This document shows positions 24,401 to 34,768 of a stretch of 64,000 nt of DNA, piece after piece. The notes under the pieces were generated by a model, which worked only from the letters and a program-made list of their open reading frames with translations, was not told where the DNA came from and ran no database searches. Both the position numbers and the translations under genes were made by a program. Positions within the stretch are counted from its first letter, which is position 1. Every line of letters begins with the position of its first letter. Source of the stretch: Blastocladiella emersonii ATCC 22665 (Eukaryota > Blastocladiomycota > Blastocladiomycetes > Blastocladiales > Blastocladiaceae); assembly GCA_025594325.1 (NCBI GenBank), contig JANHCV010000015.1, positions 186,001-250,000 of the forward strand. The letters are read 5' to 3'.

Positions 24401-26317
24401 CAGAACACGCTCGACGCGTTCCGCAAGCTGCTCCTAGTCCGCGCGTGGTGCCTCGACCGCACCGTCATGGCGTGCAAGCAGTACATTGCCGAGTCGCTCG
24501 GCGTCAAGTTTGCCGAGTCGCAGGTGCTCGACCTCGACGCGCTGCTGTGCGAGTCGGACAACCGCACGCCCATGGTGTGTCTGCTGTCGACGGGGTCGGA
24601 CCCGTCGTCGGACATCGAGGCGCTGTCGAAAAAGTACAAGGTCGACATCAAGGCCATCTCCATGGGCCAGGGCCAGGAGATCCACGCGCGCAAGTGGCTG
24701 CAGCAGTTTCTGACCAACGGCGGGTGGCTGCTACTGCAGAACTGCCATCTCGGGATCCCGTTCCTCGACGAGCTGCTCAACACGATCCTCGACACGGAGA
24801 CGATCAGCGAAAAGTTCCGCATCTGGATCACGACCGACGTGAACCCCAAGTTCCCCATCAACCTGCTGCAGATCTCCATCAAGTTCACCAACGAGCCGCC
24901 GCAGGGCGTCAAGGCCGGGCTCAAGCGCACCTACAACTGGCTGACCCAGGACATGCTCGAGATGAGCAACCGCCCGCAGTACAAGCCGCTGCTGTACGGA
25001 CTCGCGTTCCTGCACTCGGTGGTCCAGGAGCGGCGCAAGTTCGGCCCCATCGGGTGGAACATTCCGTACGAGTTCAACCAGTCGGATCTCGCGGCGTCGG
25101 TGCAGTTTGTGCAGAACCACGTCGACGAGCTGCAGCCCAAGCAGTCCATTTCGTGGATCACGGCGCGGTACATGTTCTGCGAGGTGCACTACGGCGGGCG
25201 CGTGACGGACGACTACGACCGGCGGCTGCTCAACACGTACGGCAAGGTGTGGTTCGGCGACCACATGTTCCTGCCCGAGTTCATGTTCTACAAGGGGTAC
25301 ACGATCCCGGCGCTCAAGACGATCGAGGAGTACCGGGCGGCGATCGAGACGCTGCCGCTGGTCGACTCGCCCGAGGTGTTTGGGCTGCACCCGAACGCGG
25401 ACATCTCGTCGCAGACCAAGCAGTCGCAGTCGATGCTCGAGACGATCCTGTCGATCCAGCCCAAGGACTCTGGCGGCGGCTCGGGCGAGACGCGCGAGGA
25501 CGCGGTCAAGCGGATCGCCAACGACCTGCTGTCGAAGCTGCCCGACGACTTTGACAAGAACCGGGTCAAGGAGTGCCTCAAGAAGCAGGGCGGGCCGAAA
25601 CCGCTCAACATCTTCCTGGGGCAGGAGGTGGACCGCATGCAGACGGTGCTGACGGTGGCGCGCAACGACCTGCAGGACCTCAAGCTGGCCATCGACGGGA
25701 CCATCATCTGCTCGGCGCAGCTGCAGCAGGCGCTCGACGCGCTGTACGACGCGCGCGTGCCCGCGACGTGGGCCAAGGTGTCGTGGCAGGGCGCGACGCT
25801 CGGGCTGTGGTTCACGGAGCTGGTGCTGCGGTTCCAGCAGTACCACACGTGGGTGTTTGACGGGCGCCCGCTCGTCTTCTGGCTGACGGGCCTGTTCAAC
25901 CCGCAGGGCTTCCTGACGGCGATCCGGCAGGAGATCACGCGCGTGCACGCCGGGTGGGCGCTCGACAACGTGCGGCTCGCACCCGAGGTGGTCAAGCAGA
26001 TGAAGGAGGACATCACGGCGCCGCCCAGCGAGGGCCTGTACATCCACGGCCTGTTCATCGAGGGCGCCGGGTGGGACCGCAAGAACCTGCGGCTCGTCGA
26101 CTCGCAGCCCAAGATCATCTACCAGGCAATGCCCGTGGTGCACGTCTCGGCGGTCAACGGCAACGACGAGCCCGACCCGAAGCTGTACCGGTCGCCCGTG
26201 TACAAGCGGCCGCGGCGCACGGACCAGAACTACATCTTCGACATTGACGTCAAGACGCAGCAGCCGCCCGAGTACTGGATCCTGCGCGGCGTGGCTATGA
26301 TGGCGGCCACGTCGTGA
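12412..26317 (+). CDS. Axonemal outer-arm dynein heavy chain, gamma/DNAH5-DNAH8 type
   Basis: Exons 12412-12759, 12835-13056, 13133-13615, 13696-23619 and 23687-26317 join in frame to about 4535 residues, the normal size. ATG context is caccaccATGG. The Gly/Ala-rich N-terminus and DHC tail occupy about 1-1700. Then come the linker and six AAA units: P-loops GPAGTGKT (about residue 1894, AAA1, with WGCFDEFNRIEL), GPTGTGKT (about 2176), GEPGTAKT (about 2503) and GVGGSGKQ (about 2866). A coiled-coil stalk flanks the microtubule-binding domain (about 3100-3400), followed by AAA5/6 and the C-terminal domain ending near residue 4535. AAA1 and AAA3 segments match the gamma/DNAH5 subgroup as I know it. 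It powers ciliary beating, so the organism makes flagellated zoospores or gametes. Donors are GTACGT, GTACGC, GTGCGC and GTACGG. No stop or frameshift is seen. Confidence 0.97.
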
Positions 26318-26595
26318 GGTGTTGTTGTGTATTGTTTACTATTTTGTGCTGTTATCAATCTATCGACTTGTTTCTCGCTGGAAAACGCGTCCCTCGCGGG
26401 TGAGAGGCAACTTGACGCGCGTGGCAGGCGCCTTGAAGCAGCGCTCAGGTGACGCACTGTTCCGATCGTCGCGGCCTGGGAACTCGCGCGTCGCCCTTCG
26501 CTTCGCCTCATCTCATCTTCCCTTCAAACCGTCCATTGCGACGAGGCAACCCCCGCCCCGCACTCGCTGCAACCCGCCCGCCGCGCCCACCTGCC
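26318..26595. other. Intergenic region between dynein and cullin genes
   Basis: A T-rich tail (tattgtttactattttg) just after the dynein stop looks like a polyadenylation region. It is followed by the C-rich leader of the cullin gene. Confidence 0.45.
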
Positions 26596-29500
26596 ATGCC
26601 GCGGGACTCGCGCCCGCCGACCAAGCCCAAGAAGAACCCGAGTGTCCGCGTCACCCCGGCCGCGCAGGCCCGCCTCGCCCAGCTCGCGCAGCAGCACAGC
26701 GCCTCTGCCAGCAGCAGTTCCGCATCATCGTCCACGTCGGCCCCGTCGCCGTCGAGCCCCAACAAACGCGTCCGGATCAGCGCACCATCATCCTCGTCTG
26801 CATCCGCCTCGTCGTCGAGCATGATGTCCCGACCCGCAGGGGGTGGCGGTAACGCCAGTAACGGGCCCGCCTCGCGCGGTGGCACCGGTAACAGCAACAA
26901 CAGCACCGGCAACGGGCCCGAGTTTGCGTTCAAGTCCACGACCACGTTCATGCTCGGCGCCGCGGGCAAGTCGTCAGCGCTGCGCTCCGGCCCGCGTCTC
27001 TCGCTCGCCGAGTCGGGCGGCGGGCTCGGCAGCAAGCACTTTGCCAAGAAGCTCGTCGTGCGCGACCTCAAGGGTGCGTCCTGCGCTCGTCCCGTGTGTT
27101 GCACGTCCACTGACGCTGATTGCGCCCTCCGCGTGTCTAGTCAAACCGGTCCTCCCGCCCGACTTCCGCGACACGACGTGGTCCAAGCTGCGCACCGCGA
27201 TCCGCGCCATCTTCGCGCGCGAGCCGGTGCCGTACGGCCTCGAGGACCTGTACCGCGCGTGCGAGGCGCTGTGCCACCACAACTTTGGTGCGTGGCTGCA
27301 CGCGCAGGTCGCGGATGCCGTGGCCGAGCACGCGCGCGCCATCTACACGGCGTCCTTCACGGGCGTCCACGCCGACGACGCAGCGCGCGACCCGCTCGCC
27401 CTCCTGCGCCCGCTCGTCGCCGCGTGGGACCAGTACACGGACGCCCTGCGCATGGCGCGCGCCGTCCTCCTGTACCTCGACCGCACCTACGCGCTGCCCG
27501 GCGGCCACACGCCGCTGTGGGACTTCGGCCTGCGCGCCTTCGCCGACCACGTCTACCTCGCGCGCGGCGGTGCGGTGCGCGACGCCGCGTGTAACGCCGT
27601 CGTGTTCGCCGTCCGCCGTCTGCGCGGGCACACGTGGATGATGCAGGACGCCATGGTTGCCGACGGCGAGGACGCGGCGCTCCGGGCCGCGGTCGCGGCC
27701 GTCGCCAAGCAGCTCGACGCGCTTGGCATGTACACGGACAAGCTCGAGTCCGTGCTCGTCGCGACCTCCGAGCGCGATTTCGCGCACCACGCCGCGGCGG
27801 TCATCCGCGACGCCGCCAACCTGGACGCCGGTTCGGGCTCGGGCGACGACGCGGCGGTTGAGGCGCCCGGCGCCACGCACTACCTGCACTACGTGCGGTC
27901 GACGCTGGCCGCCGAGACGGCCCTGCACGCGCTGCTCCCGGCGTCGTCGGGCCCGCTGCTCACGCAGGTCCTGCAGGCGCAGCTCGTGTCGGCGCACCTC
28001 GCGACGCTGCTCGCGGGCGTCGACGCGTGGCTCAGCCGCGCCCGCGACGCCGACCTGCGCACGCTGTTCGGGCTGCTGCGCGCCGTCGGCCGCGTCGTGC
28101 CCGACCTCCGCGACAAGGTGTACGGCTGGACCGTGCAGCGCGGGTCGGCGATCGTGCTCGGCGCGACTGGTGGGGCGGGAAAGCAGCGCGACCCGCACGG
28201 CGCCGTGGTGCTCGCCGAGTCGCGCAAGCGCGCTGTGGATGCCGGCGTGGTCCTGCTCAGCGACTCGCCGCAGCAGCAGCAGCAGCAGGCGGGGGAGACG
28301 GCCGAGCTGCCGCGCGTCGACGCGCTGCTGATCCTCAAGGTGCACCTCGAGCACCTGGTCGCGAGCGCGTTCGCGTCGGCGGAGCCCCTGGTGGCGGCGG
28401 CCGAGGAGGCGTTCGCCAAGGTGATGAACGCGGTCAAGAACAAGCCGGCCGAGGACGTGGCCAAGTACCTCGACTCGGTGCTCCGGTCCCGCCGTATCGT
28501 CGACGACGCGACGCTCGCGCGCACGCTCGACCACGTTATGCAGCTGTTCCGCCACATCCACGGCAAGGACACGTTCCACGCCTTCTACCAGCGCGCGCTC
28601 GCGCGGCGCCTGCTCACGGGGAAGGTGACCTCCGACGACGCCGAGAAGGCCATGCTCACGCGGCTCGAGTTCGAGTGCGGGCGCGAGTACGCGAAGCCCC
28701 TCGAGGAAATGTTCCACGACGTGACCCGCAGCAAGGAGCTGCGCGCGCAGTTCGCCGATTCCGATTTCGGCAAGCAGACGCGCGGTGTCGACCTCGATGT
28801 GATCGTGTGCCAGGGCAGCGTGTGGCCCGCGGGCGCCGCCGCGCTCACGTCGTCTTCGGGCGGTGGGAAAGACGGCGATAAGAACGCGAGCGCGGCGGCG
28901 TCGCCGCTCGGCGCGCGTGTCCAGCTGCCCGCGGAACTCGCGGCCGCGTCGCACGCGTTCACGCAGTTCTACAAGTCGCAGCACGAGGGCCGCGCGCTGA
29001 CGTGGCAGCTCGACCAGGGGTCGGTGATCCTGCGCGCGTGGTACAACAAGGAGCTCGTGGTGTCGCTCGCGCAGGCGCTCGTGCTGATGGCGTTCAACGA
29101 CGACGGCCACGGCGCCGCGGACGTGCCGCCGACGCTCGGGTTCAAGGACCTGGCCGAGCGCACGGGGCTCGACGTCGCGGTGCTCCGCCACACGCTGCAG
29201 GGGCTCGCGTGCGGGAAGCTGCGGCTGCTCAAGAAGTCGCCGCCGCCGGCCAAGGGCGGCGAGGTCCACGACACGGACCAGTTCCGCGTGGTCGAGGCGC
29301 TGCCCGCGTCGCTCGCAAAGTACCGGATCCGCGTGCCGCAGCTGATCCCGCGCGAGGTCGAGGACGCCGACACGGCCAAGACGCACGAGCAGGTCAAGCA
29401 GGACCGCAGTATGGCCATCGAGGCGGCCATCGTGCGCGTGCTCAAGACGCGCAAGCGGCTGCCCCACGCGATGCTGTTCAAGGAGGTGTGCGACCAGTGC

Positions 29501-29611
29501 AAGTTCCCGATCGAGTCGCCCGACTTCAAGAAGTGCGTCGAGGGGCTCCTCCAGCGCGAGTTTATCGAGCGCGACGCGGCGGACAAGAATGTATATAACT
29601 ACGTCGCGTAA
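26596..29611 (+). CDS. CUL4: Cullin, CUL4-like scaffold of CRL4 ubiquitin ligase
   Basis: Exons 26596-27073 and 27141-29611 (intron 67 nt, GTGCGT...TCTAG) give 982 residues. A disordered Ser/Gly/Asn-rich extension of about 150 residues, with a basic KPKKN stretch, precedes the cullin repeats. Cullin homology starts at VKPVLPPDFRDTTW, where helices resemble the CUL4 DDB1-binding end. The cullin-homology domain follows, and the winged-helix C-terminus carries the neddylation motif IVRVLKTRKRLPH and the terminal YNYVA typical of cullins. The acceptor Lys is present. The protein scaffolds RBX1-E2 at its C-terminus and DDB1-substrate receptors at its N-terminus, in nucleus and cytosol. A short Gln run (near 28272-28286) and a Gly/Lys insertion (near 28855-28895) are local oddities. 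Subfamily assignment rests on my reading of motifs; CUL1/CUL3 is less likely. Confidence 0.85.
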
Positions 29612-29693
29612 GCTGATCGGGTTGCGCGCGGAATACACACACACGAGTTTGTTCAATCGAAATCAATCAAGCTAGACTAGTGTATTTACTTGC

Positions 29694-30335
29694 TCAGGCG
29701 CGCTTGCCCATCATGGCGCGATACCGCGCCTCGACCTCGTCCATGAGCGCCTGCAGCGTGTTGACGGCCTCGCGGCGCTTGGCGCGGGCGACCTCGAACC
29801 CGGGCGGGACCGCGACGCCGTCGACCTTGAGCAGCGCCTGCATCAGGCGCTCGCCGATCTCGCCCTTGAGCTTGGTCACGTCGGGCGACGGCGGGCCCGC
29901 GGCCGGCGCGCGCGCAAACCGGTCCAGCAGCGGGTTCAGCGGCGCCATGGCGCCCGCCAGCAGGTCCGACACGGTCGCGATCACGGCCTGCTCGCGCGGG
30001 TCGGCCGACGCGAGGTTGGCCGTTGGTGCTGATGCGGGGGAAGGGGCCGCGGGGGTGTAGGCTGGCTGGAGCGGGGCAATGGACGGCTCGGGGGCGCGCG
30101 GTGGGCCCTGCGAGGCGAGGGCGAGGACGCGCGAGTCGGCGTGCAGGCCGTACTGGGCGAGCGTCGCGGACGTGTCCTTGAGGATGCCGCCGTTGTAGAC
30201 GAGGCGCAGGCCGGCTTGTGGCACGCCCAGCGTCGCGGCGGCCGTCGCCACCAGCTCGGCCAGCGTCACCATCGACAGCGGGCGGTCGAACGCCACGGCG
30301 TGCGCGTGCTTGTTGTGCAGCAGCGTGATGGGCAT
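29694..30335 (-). CDS. BAG-domain Hsp70 co-chaperone with N-terminal ubiquitin-like domain
   Basis: Single exon, 213 residues. Residues 1-75 are a ubiquitin-like fold (MPITLLHNKHAHAVAF; LVYNGGILKDTSATLAQYG matches the ubiquitin region before the terminal strand). A Pro/Ala linker follows, then a three-helix BAG domain (about 125-205: AVIATVSDLLAG, VTKLKGEIGERLMQALLKVDGV, RREAVNTLQALMDEVEA). BAG1-type proteins act as nucleotide-exchange factors of Hsp70 and link it to the proteasome through the ubiquitin-like domain. It ends 82 nt from the convergent cullin stop and shares a 275-nt divergent promoter with the kynurenine aminotransferase gene. No membrane segment is present, so it is unlike yeast Snl1. 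Confidence 0.85.
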   Translation of the reverse strand: MPITLLHNKHAHAVAFDRPLSMVTLAELVATAAATLGVPQAGLRLVYNGGILKDTSATLAQYGLHADSRVLALASQGPPRAPEPSIAPLQPAYTPAAPSPASAPTANLASADPREQAVIATVSDLLAGAMAPLNPLLDRFARAPAAGPPSPDVTKLKGEIGERLMQALLKVDGVAVPPGFEVARAKRREAVNTLQALMDEVEARYRAMMGKRA

Positions 30336-30610
30336 TTGGGTTCGTGTGCTTCGTAGTTGTTCTTGGGGGAGGAGAAGAGGCGGTCGCGCTGACTCGTTTC
30401 GCGGCGAGAAGAAAGGGCGATCGGCGCGGCGTGACGCGCGCGTGACGGTCGAGTCGCGTCCAAAATTTCGGTGCCGTGTGGCTCACGTCGGCTGATGGAT
30501 GGCGCGATTCGACCTCCCCTCCCTCTCTCCCGCTCCCCAACCACGAACCGGGCCTCCACATCCGCTGGACGCCAACGTATCTCTTTCTCAAGAACGCCAG
30601 GAAACCAGCC

Positions 30611-31995
30611 ATGGCCGCCCGCCTCCCGCGCTGCTCAGACCGCGTCGCCCACTTTGTCCAGGATGTCTGGTGCGTCACGCTCGCGGCGGGTTTCTGCCTC
30701 GGACGCCGTGGTTAACTGCTGTTCCGACTCGCTAGGTCCGTCTTCTCGCCGCTGGCCATCAAGACGGGCGCCGGTACGTCCTCGCGAGCACCGCGGCCAC
30801 CCTGCTCGCTGCTCACGCTTCCGCCGTCACCACAGTGAACCTCGGCCAGGGCTTCCCCAACTTCCCGCCGCCCGCCTTCATCAAGGAGGCCGCCGCCAAG
30901 GCCATCGGGCCCGACCTCAACAACCAGTACGCGCACCCCAAGGGCCAGCTGGCCCTGCGCAAGGAGCTCGCCACCACCTTCTCGCCGCTGTTCGGCCGCG
31001 CCCTGGACGTCGAGGAGAACATGGTGGTGACGGCGGGCGCCAACGAGGCCATCTACGCAACGCTCGCCGCGTACCTGAACCCGGGCGACGAGTGCATCAT
31101 GATGGAGCCCTTCTTCGACCAGTACGAGCCCAACGTGACGCTCAACGGCGGCGTGCCCGTCTACGTGCCGCTGCGCCAGCAGCCGGGCTCGGGTGACTGG
31201 ACGCTCGATATCGCCGAGCTGCAGGCCAAGATCACCCCGCGGTCCCGCGTCATCATCGTCAACACCCCGCACAACCCGACGGGGAAGGTGTTCACCCGCG
31301 CCGAGCTGCTCGCCATCGGCGCCGTCGCCGCGGAGCACAACCTGCTCGTCATCGCCGACGAGGTGTACGAGCGCCTCGTCTACGCCCCGCACGCGCACGT
31401 CCGCATGGCGTCACTCTCCGAGGACCTGTGGAACCGCACCGTGACCATCGGGTCCGCCGGCAAGACCTTTGCCGTGACGGGGTGGCGGCTCGGGTGGGCG
31501 ATCGGCGCGCCCGACGTGATCCGCAACGTGCTCAACGCACACACCCGCATCGTCTTCTGCGCCAACGCGCCGCTGCAGCTCGCCGTCGCCGACGCGCTGC
31601 GCGAGGCCCGCGAGACCGGGTTCTACGCGACCCAGGTCGACGAGTACGCCGCGCGCCGCGACGTGCTCCTCGCCGCCTTCAACGACCTTGGCCTCACCGC
31701 GACCGTCCCGCACGGCAGCTACTTTGTCGTCGTCGATACCGCGCGCATCGCGATCCCGGACGACGAGTGGGCCGAGGTGTGCAGCGTGCCGATGCCCAGT
31801 GCGAACCGCGACTGGCGCGTCTGCTTCTGGCTCACGACCAAGATCGGCGTCGCCGCGATCCCGCCCTCCAGCTTCTACTCGCCTGAGAACGCGCATCTCG
31901 CCGAGAACCTCGCTCGGTTCTGCTTCTGCAAGACGGACGAGACCCTGCGGCAGGCGGTCGCCGCGCTGTCCAAGCTCAAGGCGTACATTCGCTGA
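30611..31995 (+). CDS. Kynurenine aminotransferase / cysteine-S-conjugate beta-lyase-like PLP enzyme
   Basis: Exons 30611-30669, 30736-30773 (38 nt) and 30836-31995 join to 418 residues. Donors are GTGCGT and GTACGT; acceptors are TAG and CAG. The two short exons encode MAARLPRCSDRVAHFVQDV..SVFSPLAIKTGAV, the usual start before NLGQGFPNF. Fold-type I aminotransferase landmarks are all present: YAHPKGQLALRKELA, VTAGANEAIYATL, NTPHNPTGKVFT, the ADEVYERLVY Asp/Tyr pair, the PLP Schiff-base Lys in SAGKTFAVTGWRLGW, and a late Arg in the substrate site. It converts kynurenine plus a 2-oxo acid to kynurenic acid in the tryptophan pathway (BNA3/KYAT family) and may have glutamine transaminase activity. 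No targeting peptide is evident, so cytosolic. Confidence 0.92.
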
Positions 31996-33344
31996 GCAGA
32001 CCTAGCTGAGAATACACTTGTACATTACAAGCTGCTTGCAGAAGGGCGAGAAGGAGAAGCGGTGTCATGGGCTTCGAGCTGCAGCGATGAACCGGGTGAC
32101 GATGGAAGGAGCGACCAACTTGACTTGGCCAGCTCGAGCTCCCGCTCCCCCCACACAAGATGTAGCCCATGGAATCACAGTAACTTATGTTAATCACTTT
32201 ATGCAACATCGGACAGAGCCCTCGGCACATCTCTTGCTGCATTATTGAGAGTCGTTGAGCGGTTACCGCCTGCGTGGCCGACCCCACCAACACAGCTGCC
32301 ATCCTTCGGCCCCTGCTTGTGCTTCCTCGTGCACGCGCTTGGGCCGTACCTCTTGCTGCTATGTCCCGCTCGACTGAACGGCCGGCCGAGTCGCCGTTAC
32401 TGCGCGAATCAGCGCGCAGTGGGTTGCCACTGGATGCTTGCGGCCTTGTCCCGTCGCCAGGTCCGTGTTCCTGAACGGTGGGGTAAGGCAGGCTTGGACT
32501 TTCATGTTCCAGATCCTGCACGCCGACTCCTCCATGATGTTCATCCCGTTCGCCTGCGCGGTGTGCGCGGTGTTTGAGAGTAAGCACGCGGGTGTCCGCA
32601 ACACTTTCGCGTTGTCGAATCGGGTCGCGCTGAGACACGATGCAGCTCTGTGCAAGTCGGTGCGCGTAGGCGCCGGGGGTCTGTCCTGCGGTGCTTGGTG
32701 GTCGCTTCCAACGGGTCGCCGCAGTACCCAAGCGTGGAGCTCGTAGGCCTCGCTCATGGTGGAAGACAGCTGATGCCTTGCCCCAAGTCCACCCTAGTGA
32801 ACTTCAATCAAATATATGCTCACTCCTCCTTATCCTCTGGAAGTCCAACCGCTCGTTGATGACGAGCTTGCTTTCGGTTCGCTCATGGGCACTCGCAAGA
32901 CACGCCACACTTCAGATCAGGCAGTTCTCAGGCGCGTTGAAAACACGGCGCGATTTGACTCCATGCCGCGCGTGCCGGGACGATCTTGGGCCCGGAGCGT
33001 GACGCTAAACTTACACCAACTCACGTGCTCCTGTTTGGGTCGCGTTGCTAAGGAGCCCAGGCGGCCGAGATGCCGGCGGGTATAAAACCTGGTTGATCCG
33101 CTCTCCCTTCCTAGCTCTTAGCCACACACTACTCAGCAAGTGAGTCGCCCTCAAAACAACCAGTGGGAACTCCCACCCCAGCTGCCGGCGCCCTTGCCAT
33201 TTCTGCTTGCTGATCAGCAGCATCAGCACGCGGCAGTGGGTAGCAACCAGTTGATCCTGCAGGTACATGATCGCAAGCTTCTGTGTGCAGCGCCCGCCAA
33301 GACTCTAACGCTGCCCCGCTTAGCCAAATCCAATCTGTGCACCC
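31996..33344. other. Gene-poor stretch at the start of the lower-GC block
   Basis: 1.35 kb with no supported gene. Short open frames (for example 32438-32746, with a hydrophobic FIPFACAVCAVF segment) lack homology that I recognise and may be relics. A TATA box lies at 33081-33087. Base composition is visibly more balanced than in the preceding genes. Confidence 0.45.
33081..33087 (+). promoter_or_regulatory. TATA box (TATAAAA)
   Basis: Perfect TATAAAA about 260 nt upstream of the first coiled-coil ORF, followed by a pyrimidine-rich stretch and cacacactactcagcaag, a plausible start region. It suggests the locus was, or is, transcribed. Confidence 0.55.
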
Positions 33345-34395
33345 ATGATCGCAATCCAGCACCCACAACCTCCGCTCGCCTACCCCACTCCCCCTCCAAC
33401 TCTACCCATCCAAACTCAACTCAACCACCCTGCTCTGGCCGAGATCACGCTGCTCCGCGCACACAACACTGCGCTTGAGCAACACCTCGCCACGCTCCAG
33501 GCGAGCTACGACACGCTCAAGTTTGACTGCGCCCAGCAGCAGCAGCAACAGCAACGTGTTCAGCAGCCCAAGGACTCGCACGCGGCCAAGTACAACTACC
33601 TGCTGGATCGACACAAAGAAGTGTTGAACAAAAGCAACGAGGCCACAGCTCTGATCCAGAACCTCAATACGCAGCTGGACGCGGCCAAGGTCAGCGTCGC
33701 TCAGACCAGCCATCAGCTCCTTTGTGCCGACCAGCGCGCCTCGCGGCCCCAGCTCGAGCTGGATCGTGGGCAAAAGGACCTGGTGGCTGCTCGTCTTGAG
33801 CGCGACGAGGTAGGGGACGCGCTTGGATCGATCAATCAGCTGTATGGGGTTGTTGAACGGCACAACAACGAGCTCATGGCAAAGCTCATTGAGGCCCAGG
33901 CTGCGCTGGAACAGACGCACTTGCAGAACGCTGCACTCGCGCAAGAGCGCGACAATTTGGTACGGTTTTCCACTCTGCTCAACTCATGGTTCCCATCACT
34001 TGAAAGTGATGGTGGACACGGCGCGCTTGGAGCATGCTGAAGTTGCTCAAACCCCTTGGATTAGCTTAACACGGTTTCTCTGTTTAAACCCAACTCCCTT
34101 GCTATTGTTGAGACGGTGCCCACCATGTTCGCTCCAACTGGTTCAGCGACTGCAGTTGGTTCCCCTGTTCATCCTGGACCTGATCCGCGTTGCCGCTCCA
34201 TCCAGCGCTCAAACGCAAGGCGCTTAAGTCCATGGACAGTGCTGCTGCAGGCAAAATCCCTCATCGCCGCCCAAGAAATTGAGTATTTTGCGTCTCTCTG
34301 GAGCTTTTTTGAGCTGAATATCGCTCAAGGTTCAAACACAGCGTCTTGCAGCAAGACAAGTGATCACACCACCCATCAAACGTTGCGAGTGACAT
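33345..34395 (+). pseudogene. Broken upstream paralog of the coiled-coil/chromo-like protein
   Basis: An open frame of 231 codons (33345-34040) aligns by eye with the next gene: the Pro-rich start followed by HPALAEITLLRAHN matches HPLLGKIALLRSQN, and RLERDEVGDALGSINQLYG matches RLERDDVGNALGSVNQLYE. The match runs along the whole coiled coil. It stops early. Downstream DNA in other frames still resembles the paralog (EHAEVAQ after a frameshift near 34020; the APTGSATAVGSPVHPGP linker near 34130; the basic-tail codons near 34200), but the chromo-like module is not recognisable. The 3' flanks also match: cttgcagcaagacaagtgat here and cttgcagcaaggcgagagat near 36072. So a unit including downstream DNA was duplicated and this copy decayed. 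A short coiled-coil protein could still be made. Confidence 0.7.
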
Positions 34396-34768
34396 GCTGA
34401 TTTTTGTTGTCCCGCGTGCTTCACCAAACATGACGTTTTCCCACGATCGAATTTGGATGCTAGTGTCACTCCATCACTTGAGCGATCACTGCCACGCAAG
34501 CACGCCCGCCGCTCCGCCCTTCATACCCTTGTGTTCGCTCCTTGATATGTTTTCCGCTGTGACTGTGCCCTATGAACTCGCGGATAACGTGGAGCCAAAC
34601 GTGATCAAGGCGTGACACGACAATCACGAGGTACATCACGTGCTGAAGCTTGCGAGGAGTTCAGGGGGGTTGGTCAGGGGTTCACCGGCCTTCGTGGCGG
34701 TACAAAAGGCAAGCCGGCCCGCTCTCGCTCTCCCGCTCGAGCCCTCTTGGCCGTCAACGTCGAAACAA
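34396..34768. other. Spacer between the tandem coiled-coil copies
   Basis: No gene is supported. It contains the upstream region of the intact copy, with a weak TATA-like tacaaaag near 34702 and an in-frame but leader-like extension from 34640. Confidence 0.4.

Noticed and set aside
31976-32731. Minus-strand 251-codon open frame after the aminotransferase gene
   Set aside because: No recognisable domain, mixed shadow-like composition and no good start context. Treated as chance.
32438-32746. Plus-strand ORF with a hydrophobic stretch
   Set aside because: Only about 100 codons, no neighbours or homology that I recognise, and the start lies in a poor context. Possible relic only.
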